From: Candidatus Competibacteraceae bacterium
GTDB taxonomy: Bacteria; Pseudomonadota; Gammaproteobacteria; Competibacterales; Competibacteraceae
NCBI GenBank assembly: GCA_003989065.1
Contig: RXIW01000008.1
Span: 1-64,000 of the forward strand
Length of the DNA stretch: 64,000 bases
Direction of reading: 5' to 3'
Under the pieces are notes generated by a model. It had not been told where the DNA came from, did no database searches, and saw only the letters and a program-made list of their open reading frames with translations. Shown piece by piece: positions 35,896 through 47,740 of the stretch; the first letter of the stretch is position 1, and each line of letters begins with the position of its first letter. A program made the translations under genes and the position numbers.

Positions 35896-36396
35896 TTACT
35901 GGGCGCTCTTGGCTTCCAATTCCTTGGCCGTCAGCTTATCGTCGTAAACGCCGGCGGCCACCTGATAGTTGCCGGCGGACAGGATATAGGCCACCTTGCG
36001 ATGATTACCCTCGGCCCCAGGCTTGGTCCACATGTACTCGACCCAGCCCCCATGGGTGCTCTTGGCGGCATTGCACAGAGCGGTGCCAAACTCCTGGCCG
36101 GTCGCCTTATCCTTGAGTTCGGTCACTTTGATGCCCTTGACCTTTTCGCTGGGATGAGCCTTGACCACGCCATGCTCGCAGTCGAGCACGAATACGTAGG
36201 TGTCCTTCCAGGCCCACTTGCCGTCCTTCTTGTCGAACTCGGACAGCACCACATCGGCGCTGCTGGCCTTGACGGCGGTGGCGGCTTCCTTGACTTTGCT
36301 CACCACCTCGTCGGCGGTCGCAGCATCGGCCGCCCAAGCACCGGCGGACAGCCCCACAGCACAGCACGCGGCCACGCCCAACAATAGCTTGTTCAT
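35896..36396 (-). CDS. Secreted single-Cache-like domain protein
   Basis: A 166-residue exported protein with a signal peptide ending AGAWAADA (about residue 24). The mature part, with 'TYVFVLDCEHGVVKAHPSEKVKG' and 'WVEYMWTKPG...RKVAYIL', resembles the ligand-binding sCache domains of sensors, but no membrane anchor or output domain is attached. Stand-alone versions are found in proteobacteria and may bind small organic ligands. Two Cys (about 73 and 107) could form a disulfide. AAAGGAGG precedes the ATG. Confidence 0.75.
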   Translation of the reverse strand: MNKLLLGVAACCAVGLSAGAWAADAATADEVVSKVKEAATAVKASSADVVLSEFDKKDGKWAWKDTYVFVLDCEHGVVKAHPSEKVKGIKVTELKDKATGQEFGTALCNAAKSTHGGWVEYMWTKPGAEGNHRKVAYILSAGNYQVAAGVYDDKLTAKELEAKSAQ

Positions 36397-36427
36397 TCTG
36401 GACCTCCTTTGGATCTCGTTATCTTTC

Positions 36428-36465
36428 GGTTAAAGGTGCCGCTACGGGCAGCGGCACCTTTAACC
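36428..36465. terminator. Long hairpin between parE and the Cache-like gene
   Basis: A perfect 16-base inverted repeat (GGTTAAAGGTGCCGCT and its complement) encloses a 6-base loop. It lies 56 bases after the parE stop and upstream of the Cache-like gene. The outer AAA/TTT steps of the stem give a short T-stretch within the minus-strand arm, so it probably terminates parE transcripts. Its length also fits an mRNA 5' structure. Confidence 0.65.
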
Positions 36466-36520
36466 TTAGATGCGGAATCCGGAGCGGACAAGGCGCAACG
36501 CCAAAGATTGGCGGGGGTTC

Positions 36521-38407
36521 CTACACTTCCGCCAAATTGCCCTTCTCTTCCAACCAATTCTTGCGATCGCTCGCCCGCTTCTTGGCCAGCAACAAATCCA
36601 TCAGCGCCAGGGTCTCGTCGCCCGCTTCCAGCGTCAACTGCACCAGGCGGCGCGTGGTGGGATCCATCGTCGTCTCGCGCAATTGCAGCGGATTCATCTC
36701 ACCCAGACCCTTGAAGCGGGTGACGTTGACCTTGCCCTTCTTTTTGTCGGCGGCAATCCGGTCGAGAAGTCCTTGCTTCTCCGCCTCGTCCAGGGCGTAG
36801 AACGTCTCCTTGCCGACATCGATCCGGAATAGAGGCGGCATGGCGACATGGATATGACCGGCCTCTACCAGTGGCCGAAAATGGCGCACGAACAGCGCGC
36901 ACAGCAATGTCGCAATATGCAGTCCGTCGGAATCGGCATCGGCGAGGATGCAGACCTTGCCGTAGCGCAATCCGGCCAGCTCGGCGGAACCCGGATCGAC
37001 GCCGATGGCTACTGCGATGTCATGCACTTCCTGCGAGGCCAGCACCTCGGACGAATCCACCTCCCAGGTGTTCAAAATCTTGCCGCGCAACGGCATGACC
37101 GCCTGAAACTCGCGGTTACGGGCCTGTTTGGCGGAACCGCCGGCGGAATCGCCCTCCACCAGGAACAGTTCGGTGCGCGCCAGATCCTGTGCGGCGCAAT
37201 CGGTCAACTTGCCGGGCAAGGCCGGACCGCTGGTCACTTGCTTGCGGACCACCTTGCGGCTGGCCCGCAACCGCTTCTGGGCATTGGCCAACGCTAACTG
37301 GGCGATGCGCTCGCCGGTTTCGGGATGCTGATTCAGCCACAGGCTCAAGGTGTCCTTGACCACGCCGGCCACGAAGGCCGCGCATTCCCGCGAGGATAGC
37401 CGCTCCTTGGTCTGGCCGGAGAATTGCGGGTCCTGCATCTTGACCGACAGCACATAACAACAACCTTCCCAGACATCCTCCGGGGCGATGCGCAAACCGC
37501 GCGGGGTCAGATTGCGAAATTCGCAAAACTCCCGCACCGCATCGGTCAGACCGGCCCGCAGACCGTTGACATGAGTGCCGGCCTGTGGGGTAGGAATCAG
37601 GTTGACGTAGCTTTCCGTCACCGGCTCGCCGCCTTCCGGCAGCCAGGCCAAGGCCCAGTCGGCGGTTTCGCGCTCGCTGGCGACATGACCGACGAACGGC
37701 GGGTCCGGCAACAACGCCGCCTGACCCAGGGCCTCCCGCAGATAGTCGGTGAAGCCATCCTGGTAATGCCAGACGATCTGTTCGCCGCTCGCTTCGTCGC
37801 TGAACGCGATCTTCAAGCCCGGACACAGCACGGCCTTGGCCCGCAGCACATGCTTGAGGCGCGACAGCGAAAACTTGGGTGAATCGAAATAACGAGGGTC
37901 CGGCCAGAACCGCACGGTGGTCCCGGTCACCCGGCGCGGAGCCGTACCGACCACTTCCAACTCGGAAACCTTGTCGCCGCCGGCGAAGGCCATGTTGTAT
38001 TCCCGGCCGTCCCGCCGTACCCAGACCTCGAGATGGCTGGACAGAGCATTCACCACCGACACGCCCACCCCGTGCAGGCCGCCGGAGAAACGATAGTTGC
38101 GGTCGGAAAACTTACCGCCGGCATGCAGCCGCGTCAGGATCAACTCGACGCCGGGAATGCCCTCCTCGGGATGGGTGTCCACCGGCATGCCGCGCCCGTC
38201 ATCCTCGACCGATAGCGAGCCATCGGCATACAGGACCACCGACACCGTGCTGGCGTAGCCAGCGATCGCCTCATCGACGCTGTTGTCGATGACTTCCTGG
38301 GCCAGATGGTTAGGGCGCGTGGTATCGGTGTACATGCCCGGTCGTTTGCGGACCGGGTCCAGGCCGCTGAGAACCTCGATGGCTGATGCGTCGTAGCTGG
38401 TCGTCAT
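36521..38407 (-). CDS. parE: DNA topoisomerase IV subunit B
   Basis: ATPase subunit of topoisomerase IV, which decatenates daughter chromosomes. The 628-residue length is that of ParE (GyrB is ~800). The GHKL ATP site shows 'DNSVDEAIAGYAS', 'DDGRGMPVD' and 'GLHGVGVSVVNALS'. The TOPRIM domain has 'LVEGDSAGGSAKQARNR' and 'DADSDGLHI'. It ends with 'RFKGLGEMNPLQLRETTMDP', the ParE C-terminal segment. It stands alone with a hairpin downstream. Confidence 0.96.
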   Translation of the reverse strand: MTTSYDASAIEVLSGLDPVRKRPGMYTDTTRPNHLAQEVIDNSVDEAIAGYASTVSVVLYADGSLSVEDDGRGMPVDTHPEEGIPGVELILTRLHAGGKFSDRNYRFSGGLHGVGVSVVNALSSHLEVWVRRDGREYNMAFAGGDKVSELEVVGTAPRRVTGTTVRFWPDPRYFDSPKFSLSRLKHVLRAKAVLCPGLKIAFSDEASGEQIVWHYQDGFTDYLREALGQAALLPDPPFVGHVASERETADWALAWLPEGGEPVTESYVNLIPTPQAGTHVNGLRAGLTDAVREFCEFRNLTPRGLRIAPEDVWEGCCYVLSVKMQDPQFSGQTKERLSSRECAAFVAGVVKDTLSLWLNQHPETGERIAQLALANAQKRLRASRKVVRKQVTSGPALPGKLTDCAAQDLARTELFLVEGDSAGGSAKQARNREFQAVMPLRGKILNTWEVDSSEVLASQEVHDIAVAIGVDPGSAELAGLRYGKVCILADADSDGLHIATLLCALFVRHFRPLVEAGHIHVAMPPLFRIDVGKETFYALDEAEKQGLLDRIAADKKKGKVNVTRFKGLGEMNPLQLRETTMDPTTRRLVQLTLEAGDETLALMDLLLAKKRASDRKNWLEEKGNLAEV

Positions 38408-38677
38408 GATGGATATCGGTCGGGCTGATGAAATCGATCGGAGACCCCTACCCTAGCGAAACCCTGGCAGATCGTCCAGATCCTATAACGACAGGATCTG
38501 TCGCTTTCCTGCCGTATCCTCACCGAACCGAACTTCATCATTCAAACATCCCCATGAGCATCTATAATCGAAAAGGTGACATTTCAATCTGAAACAAATC
38601 GACTGGCTGGCATCGGATCGCCATGCCGTAACAGATTGATTAGCAGCGCCAATTCTCCAGAAAAATCATGGCAGATA
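38408..38677. other. Intergenic region between parE and the diguanylate cyclase gene
   Basis: About 410 bases separate parE from the cyclase start, of which this part is 270. It is AT-richer than its neighbours in the second half and contains no plausible coding frame. The only clear element in the gap is the sigma-54-like promoter that follows. No enhancer site for an activator could be recognised. Confidence 0.5.
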
Positions 38678-38693
38678 TGGCGCATATATTGCT
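38678..38693 (+). promoter_or_regulatory. Candidate sigma-54 (RpoN) promoter
   Basis: TGGCGCATATATTGCT matches the -24/-12 consensus TGGCAC-N5-TTGC(A/T) at all key positions (GG and GC spaced correctly), with one A-to-G change. It lies about 125 bases upstream of the cyclase start, on the same strand. If real, expression of the cyclase needs an RpoN-dependent activator. Confidence 0.45.
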
Positions 38694-38819
38694 TAGCAGC
38701 ATTATAGCCGACATATTGAGCCATCCCGACAGCACGATGATGTGGTCATTACCCTGGCCGTCTCGTGTGCGTTTTGGCCGGTGGATCGTCGTTACGCAGC
38801 GTTACCCAATGGAGAGAAA

Positions 38820-39743
38820 GTGACTTCTATAGCCCAATCCTTGCATGCGTCCAACCACGAATTGGTACTAAAGGAGCACGACCTTCGCACTCTGTTGAGC
38901 GCCGCACCTATCGGCATCGCCCAATTCGACAAGGAAGGTCGCTGCGTCTATCTCAATCCAGCCGCCTGCAAGTTGGTTGGATATAACGAAGCCACTGCTC
39001 GTGGCCGGCGATTTCTGGTGTTCGTCCATCCCGACGACCGCGACTACGTCGACTTCGTCAGCAAGCTCAACATGACCGACGCGGATATCAACTGGCTCGA
39101 ATTCCGCCTGAATCGCACCAATATTTGGATCTCCGCTCGCTGGATCAATCTGCTCGAAGCGGGGCAGTTCTCAGGGTCGATCGTGATCTTCATCGACAAC
39201 TCCGAACAGCGCAACAAGGACCAGCAGCTGTGGGTTCGGGCCTATTACGACATGTTGACCGATCTGCCCAACCGCAATCTGTTCTGGGAGCGGCTCGATC
39301 AGCACTTGCGCAGAGCTACCCGCGCCAATCAGCTCATCGCGCTGCTGTGGATCGATCTGGATGGCTTCAAGAGCATCAACGACCATCTCGGCCATGCCGC
39401 CGGCGACGAAGTTCTGCAGCAAGCCGCGCAGCGACTGCAAACCCGCGTGCGCGACAGCGATACCGTCGCCCGCATGGGTGGCGACGAATTCACGGTCATC
39501 CTACCCGACATCATCAATCTGGACGCCGCGTTGCAGGTCGCGCAGGAACTCACAACGCGGTTGGCGGAGCCTTTTCTGTTGCAGAGCGGCCCCGGCCAGG
39601 TTTCCGCCAGCGTCGGGCTTGCGCTTTATCCCCTACATGCCAACAATGTCGAAGATCTGGTCAAACGCGCCGACTTGGCGATGTACACCGCCAAGAAGGC
39701 TGGAAAAAACCAGGTGGCAGTCTGGCAAAACCCAGGGTCTTAG
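38820..39743 (+). CDS. PAS-GGDEF diguanylate cyclase
   Basis: About 307 residues. An N-terminal PAS domain (about 20-135, 'LLSAAPIGIAQFDKEGRCVY' to 'GSIVIFIDNSEQRN') precedes a GGDEF domain (about 140-300). The active site is 'RMGGDEF', and an inhibitory I-site RDSD lies five residues before it, so product inhibition by c-di-GMP is expected. The frame is open back to a GTG at 38742, but the GTG at 38820 has GGAGA just upstream. It has no membrane segment, so the PAS domain probably senses an intracellular signal. It faces the CheB-CheR hybrid gene, converging on it. Confidence 0.9.
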   Translation: MTSIAQSLHASNHELVLKEHDLRTLLSAAPIGIAQFDKEGRCVYLNPAACKLVGYNEATARGRRFLVFVHPDDRDYVDFVSKLNMTDADINWLEFRLNRTNIWISARWINLLEAGQFSGSIVIFIDNSEQRNKDQQLWVRAYYDMLTDLPNRNLFWERLDQHLRRATRANQLIALLWIDLDGFKSINDHLGHAAGDEVLQQAAQRLQTRVRDSDTVARMGGDEFTVILPDIINLDAALQVAQELTTRLAEPFLLQSGPGQVSASVGLALYPLHANNVEDLVKRADLAMYTAKKAGKNQVAVWQNPGS

Positions 39744-39804
39744 CGCCGGTTTCGTCAACGTGAGAGTTCGCGCACAGCCGCTTCATGCGAGCGGCTGTGC
39801 GCGA

Positions 39805-42800
39805 TTACGCTTGCTTGGCGGCCGACAATACGTTCGCGAGCTGTTCCATCAGCTGCTGGCACAGGGCCAGACTCTCGTGGGCACAATTCCGCCAAGCCTG
39901 AGGATCGTCGGCTTTTTCCCGACCGTCACCACAGCTCGCCGCCTTGGCTGCCAGCGCCGCTATCGCAGGCTGGGCAAAACCAGCCAGTTTCTTCTCCAAA
40001 TCCCCCACCAGTTGATGATAGCGTTCTTCGCTGGCCTGGGCTTTCGCTACATCCTGCTTGCTGTCGGACAGGTTCAAAACCGTAAAGGTCGCGCCATCCT
40101 CGGGATTGTCGGGATGTAGCGACGAGGCGCTGAGCAGAACAGGAAGGCGGTTGCCATCCTTATGACGCCAAAAGGTTTCCATGGCACCCACACTGTACTT
40201 GCGCAGCTGTTCGTACAGATCCGTGCCGACCGCTTCGAATTCCTGGTCCGACGGGTACAGGATCCGCGCGTTCTGGCCGAGCAATTCCTCCCGGGAATAG
40301 CCCAAAGCCTGGCATAGCTGGTCGTTGACATCCAGCAGGATCCGGTTGGCGACCCGACTGACCCCCATCGGAGCCGCGCGATAGAGACTGGCAATCAGCG
40401 TCTCACGATCGGACAGCATATTTTGTACGATCTTGAGCGAGCCGATGTCGATAAAGGTCAACACCGCACCGGCAGCTATAGCGGCTGAACCGATGTGGTA
40501 GGGCAGGATGCGCATCTGGAACCATTCGCCGCTGCGGGTGCGGACTTCCCGCTCGCTACCCACACCGCGACGGACGACCTCCTGCACCAGACCCAGCAGA
40601 TTCTCGTCGGCCAAGTCGTGCATCAGATGATTGATCGGGCGACCGACATCGCCGTCCAGAATCTTGAAGATTCGCCGAATCTCGGGAGTGAAGCGCCGAA
40701 CGGCCAGATTTTCGTCGAGGATCAGCGTAGCGATCCGAATGCCCGCCATCAGGTTATCCAGATCGTTGTTGAGCTCGGTCAGCTCCATGATCTTGCGCTG
40801 ATGTTCGGCATTGACCGTATGCAGCTCTTCATTGACGGACTGGAGTTCTTCGTTGGTGCTTTGCAGCTCTTCGTTGCTGGCGAGCAGTTCCTCATTGGTC
40901 GCCTGCAGCTCTTCGTTGGAAGTTTCCAATTCCTCGATGGTCGCCTGCAGATTCTCTCGGGAAAATTGCAGCTCCTGCTCCAGATCGTGAATGCGCTGCT
41001 CGGCCTCCAGATTGACGTCGTAGACCGGAACCCCGCCCAACACGGTTTCCTTAAGTGTGACGGCCTCCTCGATGAACACCGCCGCCAACGGTTCCTGGCC
41101 TTTCTTGCCCGGCAGAAGCCGGATTCGGATATGGACCGTCTTTAGTTGATCACGCCAATGAATGCGGATATTGGTGTATTTCAGTTCTTCGCCGGTCTTG
41201 AACACCTTCTGCAAACCGGTCGCCAGAGGAATGGCCAAATCCTTGATGACGTTCTTGGTGATGTCGTTGGTCTGCCGCCCGGAGGGCCGCTGGAAATAAC
41301 CATCCGAGTCGCCCACGATGTGCAGGGGCTCCATCATCTCGTTCACGACAACCGCCAGGGGAATGTAATCGGCCGCCAGAGATTGCAGGAATCGTTCGAG
41401 CAGGCGCTCCTCGTCGTGGCCACGCCAAGACCCGTTGGAACGGATGCGGTTCTGCCAGGGCAATACTTCGGGCACTCCGGAAAACTCGGAATTGTTACCC
41501 ACAGGACGCCGCTTCCCCTTGGAGGAATAGATTCGGAATTTTTGGTTGAGCGGTTCGAAGGAGTCGGCCAGATCGCCTGTCGTCTCACTGCTGCCCAAAA
41601 GCAGGACGCCTTGCGGATTGAGCGAAAAACTGATCAGCTCAAGCGCTTTGCGCTGCAGCACCGGCTGCAGATAAATCAACAGATTGCGACAACTGACCAA
41701 GTCGATGTTGGTGAACGGCGGATCCTTGATCAGGTTGTGCTGGGCAAAGACCACCATCTCCCGAATGGAGCGGTCGATCCGGTAATGGTCTTCTTTCCGG
41801 TGAAAGTATTTCGCCATCAGACCGGGCGGCAAATCGACGACGATGCTTTCGGGATAGCTGCCGGCGCTGGCGCGTACGATGGCGTTGCGATCGATGTCGG
41901 TGGCGAAGATCTTGACATTGAGACGCTTACCCATCTGTTCCAGAATTTCGCGGCTGAGCATCGCCAGCGAATAGGCTTCCTCGCCGGTGGAGCACCCCGC
42001 GACCCAGAACCGCACCTCGCGGTCGTGCAAGCGGGCGAACAGCTCCGGCAGATGATGGGTCTCGAGGTCGTCGAACACATCCCGGTCGCGGAAAAAGCTG
42101 GTGACGCCGATCAGCAGTTCGCGATAGAGCGCCATGACCTCGCCGGGATAGCTCTCCATCAGCTTGACGTAATCGCGCAGCTCGTTGACCTGGTTGACCG
42201 TCATGCGCCGCTCGATCCGGCGGACCACGGTACTGGGCTTGTAGAAGGTGAAATCCACTCGGGTGCGTTCGCGCAGCAGGGCGAAGATGCGGGCCATGCT
42301 GTCTTCGTCCGACAGCAACACCGGCGGACGATCGGTCTTGAGCGAATAGGGATGGCGAATGAACGACAACAGCTTGGCCGGCATTTCCTCGGGCGGCAGG
42401 ATGAAATCGGCCAGGCCGGTCGAAATCGCCGCGCGCGGCATGCCATCGAATTTGGCCGAATCTTCGCTTTGCACCATCACCATACCGCCGGCTTCCTTGA
42501 CTGCGCGGATACCACGCACTCCATCGCTGCCGGTGCCCGACAGAATCACAGCGATAGCCTTTTCGGCCTGATCATCGGCCAGCGACTGCAGGAAGACATC
42601 GATCGGCAGGTTCAAACCCCGCGAGTGATCGGAGTCGCTCAACAACAACTTGCCGTGAAAAATGGACAGATTCTTCTTGGGTGGGATGAGATACATCGAA
42701 TTGGCTTCGACCAGCATCCCTTCCTCGGCCCGCCGTACGGTCATCGCGGTGCGCTTGGACAACAGCTCGACCATCATGCTCTTGTAGTTCGGCGACAAGT

Positions 42801-42960
42801 GCTGGATGACGATGAAAGCCATGTTGCTATCGACCGCCATATGGGTGAAAAACGACTCGAGCGCTTCCAAACCACCGGCCGACGCCCCGATGCCGACGTA
42901 AAATATCGGCTGCGATCCGGCGCCTTGCCATTCTTCTACATCAGTCTGTCGATCTTGCAT
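39805..42960 (-). CDS. CheB-CheR-PAS hybrid chemosensory protein
   Basis: A 1051-residue multidomain protein. A CheB methylesterase domain (about 18-205) has the Ser in 'GIGASAGG' (Ser27), His in 'IQHLSPNY' and Asp in 'LSGTGSDGV'. A CheR domain follows (about 215-480), with the SAM site '[17 protein letters not shown]' and '[14 protein letters not shown]'. A long coiled coil (about 660-745, repeated 'TNEELQS') joins two PAS domains (about 755-860 and 880-1000). There is no receiver, histidine kinase or GGDEF output. Such orphan hybrids are thought to adjust receptor methylation or act as redox/ligand sensors. No cheA, cheW or mcp gene is nearby. Confidence 0.92.
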   Translation of the reverse strand: MQDRQTDVEEWQGAGSQPIFYVGIGASAGGLEALESFFTHMAVDSNMAFIVIQHLSPNYKSMMVELLSKRTAMTVRRAEEGMLVEANSMYLIPPKKNLSIFHGKLLLSDSDHSRGLNLPIDVFLQSLADDQAEKAIAVILSGTGSDGVRGIRAVKEAGGMVMVQSEDSAKFDGMPRAAISTGLADFILPPEEMPAKLLSFIRHPYSLKTDRPPVLLSDEDSMARIFALLRERTRVDFTFYKPSTVVRRIERRMTVNQVNELRDYVKLMESYPGEVMALYRELLIGVTSFFRDRDVFDDLETHHLPELFARLHDREVRFWVAGCSTGEEAYSLAMLSREILEQMGKRLNVKIFATDIDRNAIVRASAGSYPESIVVDLPPGLMAKYFHRKEDHYRIDRSIREMVVFAQHNLIKDPPFTNIDLVSCRNLLIYLQPVLQRKALELISFSLNPQGVLLLGSSETTGDLADSFEPLNQKFRIYSSKGKRRPVGNNSEFSGVPEVLPWQNRIRSNGSWRGHDEERLLERFLQSLAADYIPLAVVVNEMMEPLHIVGDSDGYFQRPSGRQTNDITKNVIKDLAIPLATGLQKVFKTGEELKYTNIRIHWRDQLKTVHIRIRLLPGKKGQEPLAAVFIEEAVTLKETVLGGVPVYDVNLEAEQRIHDLEQELQFSRENLQATIEELETSNEELQATNEELLASNEELQSTNEELQSVNEELHTVNAEHQRKIMELTELNNDLDNLMAGIRIATLILDENLAVRRFTPEIRRIFKILDGDVGRPINHLMHDLADENLLGLVQEVVRRGVGSEREVRTRSGEWFQMRILPYHIGSAAIAAGAVLTFIDIGSLKIVQNMLSDRETLIASLYRAAPMGVSRVANRILLDVNDQLCQALGYSREELLGQNARILYPSDQEFEAVGTDLYEQLRKYSVGAMETFWRHKDGNRLPVLLSASSLHPDNPEDGATFTVLNLSDSKQDVAKAQASEERYHQLVGDLEKKLAGFAQPAIAALAAKAASCGDGREKADDPQAWRNCAHESLALCQQLMEQLANVLSAAKQA

Positions 42961-43009
42961 GGTGATATAGGCTCAGATAGGAGTATCCCTTCTCCGCGAT
43001 TGTAGCGCT

Positions 43010-43042
43010 CAAAAACGAAATGGGCGGCTTTATCAGCCGCCC
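43010..43042 (-). terminator. Terminator of pgk
   Basis: On the minus strand GGGCGGCT-GATAA-AGCCGCCC (8-base stem) is followed by ATTTCGTTTTT, 33 bases after the pgk stop. It ends the tkt-gap-pgk unit. Confidence 0.8.
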
Positions 43043-43074
43043 TCTCGAACACCGAAGCGTTCTAGTGAATCCGA

Positions 43075-44253
43075 TCAGCCGGCACGCTGCTCCAGAATTT
43101 CGACGGCGGGCAGAACCTTGCCTTCGAGGAACTCCAGGAAGGCGCCGCCAGCAGTAGAAATATAGGATACCTTGTCGTAGATGTCATACTTCTGGATGGC
43201 AGCGATGGTGTCGCCGCCGCCGGCCAAGGTAAATGCCTGGGTGTTGGCGATCGCATCGGCAACCGTCTTGGTGCCCGCGCCGAACTGGTCAAATTCGAAC
43301 ACGCCGACCGGACCGTTCCACACCACGGTACCCGCCTTCATGATGATATCGGCCAGCTCCTGAGCGCTCTTCGGCCCGATGTCGAAGATCATGTCGTCGT
43401 CGGAGACCGCATCGGCGTTCTTCAGCACGGCCGGCTCGGCCGCGTCGAATTTCTTGCCACAGACCACGTCGACCGCGATCGGAATGTTCGCGCCGCGCGC
43501 CTTCATCTTCTCCAACAGCGCCAGCGCGGTCGGCGTCAGATCATCTTCGCACAGCGACTTGCCGACATTGTTGCCGACCGCCTTGAGGAAGGTGTTGGCG
43601 ATACCGCCACCGACCACCAGCTGATCGACCTTCTCGGACAGGCTTTCCAGCACGGTCAGCTTGGTCGATACCTTGGAGCCGCCAACGATGGCGACCAGCG
43701 GCCGGGCCGGCTGGGCCAGCGCCTTGGTCAGCGCATCGAGTTCCTCGGTCAACAGGATACCGGCGCAGGCCACCGGCGCATACTTGGCGATACCGTGGGT
43801 GGAGGCTTCGGCGCGATGAGCGGTGCCAAAAGCGTCCATGACGAAGATGTCGCACAGCGCGGCATACTTCTTGGCGGTTTCGTCGTTGTTCTTCTTTTCG
43901 CCCTTGTTGACCCGGCAGTTTTCCAGCAGCACCACCTCGCCGTCAGCCACTTCAAAGCCGCCGTTGACCCAGTCGCGGATCACCCGCACCGGTTTGCCCA
44001 ACTTGGCGGACATCACCTCGGCCACTGGATTGAGCGAATCTTCTTCCTTGAACTCGCCTTCGGTGGGACGACCCAGATGAGAAGTGACCATCACCTTGGC
44101 GCCGGCTTTCATCGCGAACTCGATGGTCGGCATCGAGGCGGTGATGCGGGCGTCGGACGTGACCTTGCCATTCTTGACAGGCACGTTGAGATCGGCGCGG
44201 ATGAAAACCCGCTTGCCGGCCAGGTCGAGATCGGTCATGCGCTTGAAATTCAT
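43075..44253 (-). CDS. pgk: Phosphoglycerate kinase
   Basis: Glycolytic/Calvin-cycle enzyme interconverting 1,3-bisphosphoglycerate and 3-phosphoglycerate with ATP. The 392-residue length is usual. '[15 protein letters not shown]' opens the N-domain, with '[12 protein letters not shown]' (substrate site), '[12 protein letters not shown]' and 'GGGDTIAAI' in the nucleotide-binding domain. The ATG at 44253 behind AGGAGGAAAAAG is chosen; the open frame starts six codons earlier at an unlikely TTG. It follows gap in the same operon. Confidence 0.97.
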   Translation of the reverse strand: MNFKRMTDLDLAGKRVFIRADLNVPVKNGKVTSDARITASMPTIEFAMKAGAKVMVTSHLGRPTEGEFKEEDSLNPVAEVMSAKLGKPVRVIRDWVNGGFEVADGEVVLLENCRVNKGEKKNNDETAKKYAALCDIFVMDAFGTAHRAEASTHGIAKYAPVACAGILLTEELDALTKALAQPARPLVAIVGGSKVSTKLTVLESLSEKVDQLVVGGGIANTFLKAVGNNVGKSLCEDDLTPTALALLEKMKARGANIPIAVDVVCGKKFDAAEPAVLKNADAVSDDDMIFDIGPKSAQELADIIMKAGTVVWNGPVGVFEFDQFGAGTKTVADAIANTQAFTLAGGGDTIAAIQKYDIYDKVSYISTAGGAFLEFLEGKVLPAVEILEQRAG

Positions 44254-44270
44254 TCTTTTTCCTCCTAGCA

Positions 44271-44314
44271 AATAAAACCCCCGTCCGCTTGGCGCGGGGC
44301 CAGTGCGGCGGGGG
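44271..44314 (-). terminator. Hairpin with T-stretch between gap and pgk
   Basis: On the minus strand CCCCCGCCGC pairs with GCGGACGGGGG around a 20-base region and is followed by TTTTATTT, 17 bases before the pgk start. It looks like an intrinsic terminator within the operon and may set a lower level for pgk than for gap, or partially terminate. Confidence 0.5.
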
Positions 44315-44360
44315 CGAATACGGTCAACTCAGCAAGGAACCACCAGCGGGTGGTGACTGC

Positions 44361-45415
<1,055 letters not shown>

Positions 45416-45443
45416 CAACAGGATCAAGTGTAGACCCGATTCG

Positions 45444-47546
45444 TTAAAAATCAGCACCAGGCTGGAAGAGATCCGTGACGGCGGCGACCACCCGTTCGGT
45501 CGTAAAACCGAAGTACTGGAAGATAGCCTCCGGCGAACCCGATTCGCCAAACCGGTCGATGCCGATCACCACGCCACGCGGCCCGGCATACTTGTACCAG
45601 GGCGCCGTCACGCCGGCTTCCACCACCACGCGCCGCGTCACCGCCGCCGGCAGTACCGACTCGCGATAAGCAGCGTCTTGCGTTTCGAACACATCGACCG
45701 ACGGCATGGACACGACGCGAATCCGCCGACCCTGCCCGTTCAACTGCCGCGCGGCATCGATCGCCAGCTGCACTTCGGAACCGGTGGCGATGACGATGAC
45801 TTCCGGGTCATCGCCGCAATCCAGCAACACATAACCGCCGCGCGCGATAGCCTGCACCTGTTCGGGGGTACGATCCTGATGCGGCAGTTTCTGGCGGGTG
45901 AAAATCAACGCGGTCGGGCCATGGACCCGTTCCAGCGCCGCCTTCCAGGCCACGGCGGTTTCCGTGGTATCGCAGGTCCGCCACACCGACAGATCGGGAA
46001 TGATGCGCAAGCCAGCGACATGCTCGACCGGCTGATGAGTCGGGCCGTCGCCGCCCACACCAATGGAATCGTGGGTCAGCACGAACACGCAGCGCAACTT
46101 CATCAGCGACGACATACGAATCGCGCTGCGCCCGTAATCGGCGAACATCAGGAAGGTGCCGCCAAAGGGAATGTAGCCGCCGTGCAGTGCCAGACCGTTC
46201 ATAATGGCGTACATTGCGAATTCACGCGCGCCATAATAAATCAGATTGCCGTCGGGATGCTCAAAATCGACCGGCCGACAGCCGCTCCAGGGAATGCCAG
46301 TCGATTCCATCAGATCCGCAGAACCGCCGACCAAGCTGGGGAAATGCGGACCGTACGCTTGCAATGCCCGTTGCGATCCCACCCGAGTGGCGAGATCCTC
46401 ATGCCGCTCCTGCGAAGCCTGGATGAAATTCCAGGCCAGATTTTCCCAGTCTTCAGGAAAACCACAGGCCAGCCGTTGTTCGAATTCCGCCGCCACTTCG
46501 GGATATTTGGTCCGATAGCGGGCAAACAGCTCGTTCCATTCATTCTCCCACACCGCACCCTTGGGACGGGCGTTGAAAGCGGCGTAGATCTCCGGCGGGA
46601 TCACGAACGGTTCATGGCGCCAGCCAATCGCCTCGCGAGTCGCGGCGACTTCGGCCGCGCCCAGCGGCGCGCCGTGCGATTTCTCGCTGCCGCCCTTGTT
46701 GGGCGACCCCCAGGCGATGGTGGTCTTGCAACAAATCAGGGTAGGCTGCTTGGAATTGGCTCGCGCCTGCACCAGCGCCTCGTGGACCGCTTCGGCGTCG
46801 TGGCCATCCACGTTCGGGACCACATGCCAGCCCAGGGCTTCGAAGCGCTTGGGGACGTCATCGCCGAACCAACCGCGTACCGGTCCATCGATGGAGATGC
46901 CGTTGTCGTCGTACAGACAGATCAGCTTGCCCAGCCCCCAGGCGCCAGCCAGGGAAGAAACTTCGGACGAGACGCCCTCCATCAGGCAGCCATCGCCCAG
47001 AATGACATACGTGTAATGATCGACGATGGGGAAACCGGGGCGATTGAAGCGAGTCGCCAGCGCGCGCTCAGCCAGCGCCATGCCAACCCCGTTGGCCAAA
47101 CCCTGTCCCAGTGGACCGGTCGTGGTCTCCACACCGGCGGTGCGCCCGTACTCCGGATGCCCTGGGGTCCGGGAGCCCAGCTGCCGGAAATTGCGCAAGT
47201 CCTCAATGGTCAAATCGTAACCGCTGAGATGCAACAGGGAATACTGCAACATGGAGCCATGACCATTGGACAGGATCATACGGTCACGGTTGAACCACTT
47301 GGGATTGGCGGGGTTATGCCGTAGAAAGTCATTCCAGAGCACCGCGCCGAAATCCGCCATTCCCAACGGCGCACCGGGGTGGCCGGACTCCGCCCGCTGC
47401 ACCGCATCCATGCTCAAAGCGCGAATGGCGTTGGCCAGTTCGCGACGGGTGGGGTTGGGGGTTTCCCGAACAGCGGGGCCGGACGCGGCTGGCTCGTCGC
47501 TCAGGGCATCCTGACGACGTGCAGCCAATTCACTACGCGAGGGCAT
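45444..47546 (-). CDS. tkt: Transketolase
   Basis: Thiamine-diphosphate enzyme of the pentose-phosphate/Calvin cycles. The 700-residue product carries an N-terminal extension of about 30 residues before the usual '[17 protein letters not shown]'. Key motifs are '[12 protein letters not shown]', the ThDP motif '[20 protein letters not shown]' near residues 185-205, and the C-terminal '[15 protein letters not shown]'. The start at 47546 has AGGAG eight bases upstream. It is preceded by a strong promoter and a long structured leader. With gap and pgk it forms one transcription unit. Confidence 0.96.
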   Translation of the reverse strand: MPSRSELAARRQDALSDEPAASGPAVRETPNPTRRELANAIRALSMDAVQRAESGHPGAPLGMADFGAVLWNDFLRHNPANPKWFNRDRMILSNGHGSMLQYSLLHLSGYDLTIEDLRNFRQLGSRTPGHPEYGRTAGVETTTGPLGQGLANGVGMALAERALATRFNRPGFPIVDHYTYVILGDGCLMEGVSSEVSSLAGAWGLGKLICLYDDNGISIDGPVRGWFGDDVPKRFEALGWHVVPNVDGHDAEAVHEALVQARANSKQPTLICCKTTIAWGSPNKGGSEKSHGAPLGAAEVAATREAIGWRHEPFVIPPEIYAAFNARPKGAVWENEWNELFARYRTKYPEVAAEFEQRLACGFPEDWENLAWNFIQASQERHEDLATRVGSQRALQAYGPHFPSLVGGSADLMESTGIPWSGCRPVDFEHPDGNLIYYGAREFAMYAIMNGLALHGGYIPFGGTFLMFADYGRSAIRMSSLMKLRCVFVLTHDSIGVGGDGPTHQPVEHVAGLRIIPDLSVWRTCDTTETAVAWKAALERVHGPTALIFTRQKLPHQDRTPEQVQAIARGGYVLLDCGDDPEVIVIATGSEVQLAIDAARQLNGQGRRIRVVSMPSVDVFETQDAAYRESVLPAAVTRRVVVEAGVTAPWYKYAGPRGVVIGIDRFGESGSPEAIFQYFGFTTERVVAAVTDLFQPGADF

Positions 47547-47576
47547 GAGCTCTCTCCTGCATCAGCTTATATAAGT

Positions 47577-47688
47577 ACCGGGGAAGCACCGGTGGCCAAC
47601 GCATCCGACATCTGGGTCGGTGCGTCACGACCGGCTGCGCACGTCTCTCTTGTGGGACGTTAACCCAAGGACATCACCGGGGATGTCC
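47577..47688 (-). other. Structured 5' leader of tkt (four successive hairpins)
   Basis: Between the tkt promoter and start codon four hairpins can be drawn: GGACATC/GATGTCC (47669-47688), ACGTCTC/GGGACGT (47641-47660, one G-U pair), a 10-base stem with one bulge (47599-47625) and ACCGG/CCGGT (47577-47593). I do not recognise a known riboswitch family. Function is inferred from structure alone. Confidence 0.4.
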
Positions 47689-47740
47689 GGGGCGCGCCAA
47701 AACCTCTCTGGGGATTGGTGTCGGCCGAAAAGGGCGGTCG

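Noticed and set aside
41146-43005. 619-codon plus-strand open frame opposite the CheB-CheR hybrid
   Set aside because: An antisense shadow; the minus strand encodes intact CheB, CheR and PAS domains.
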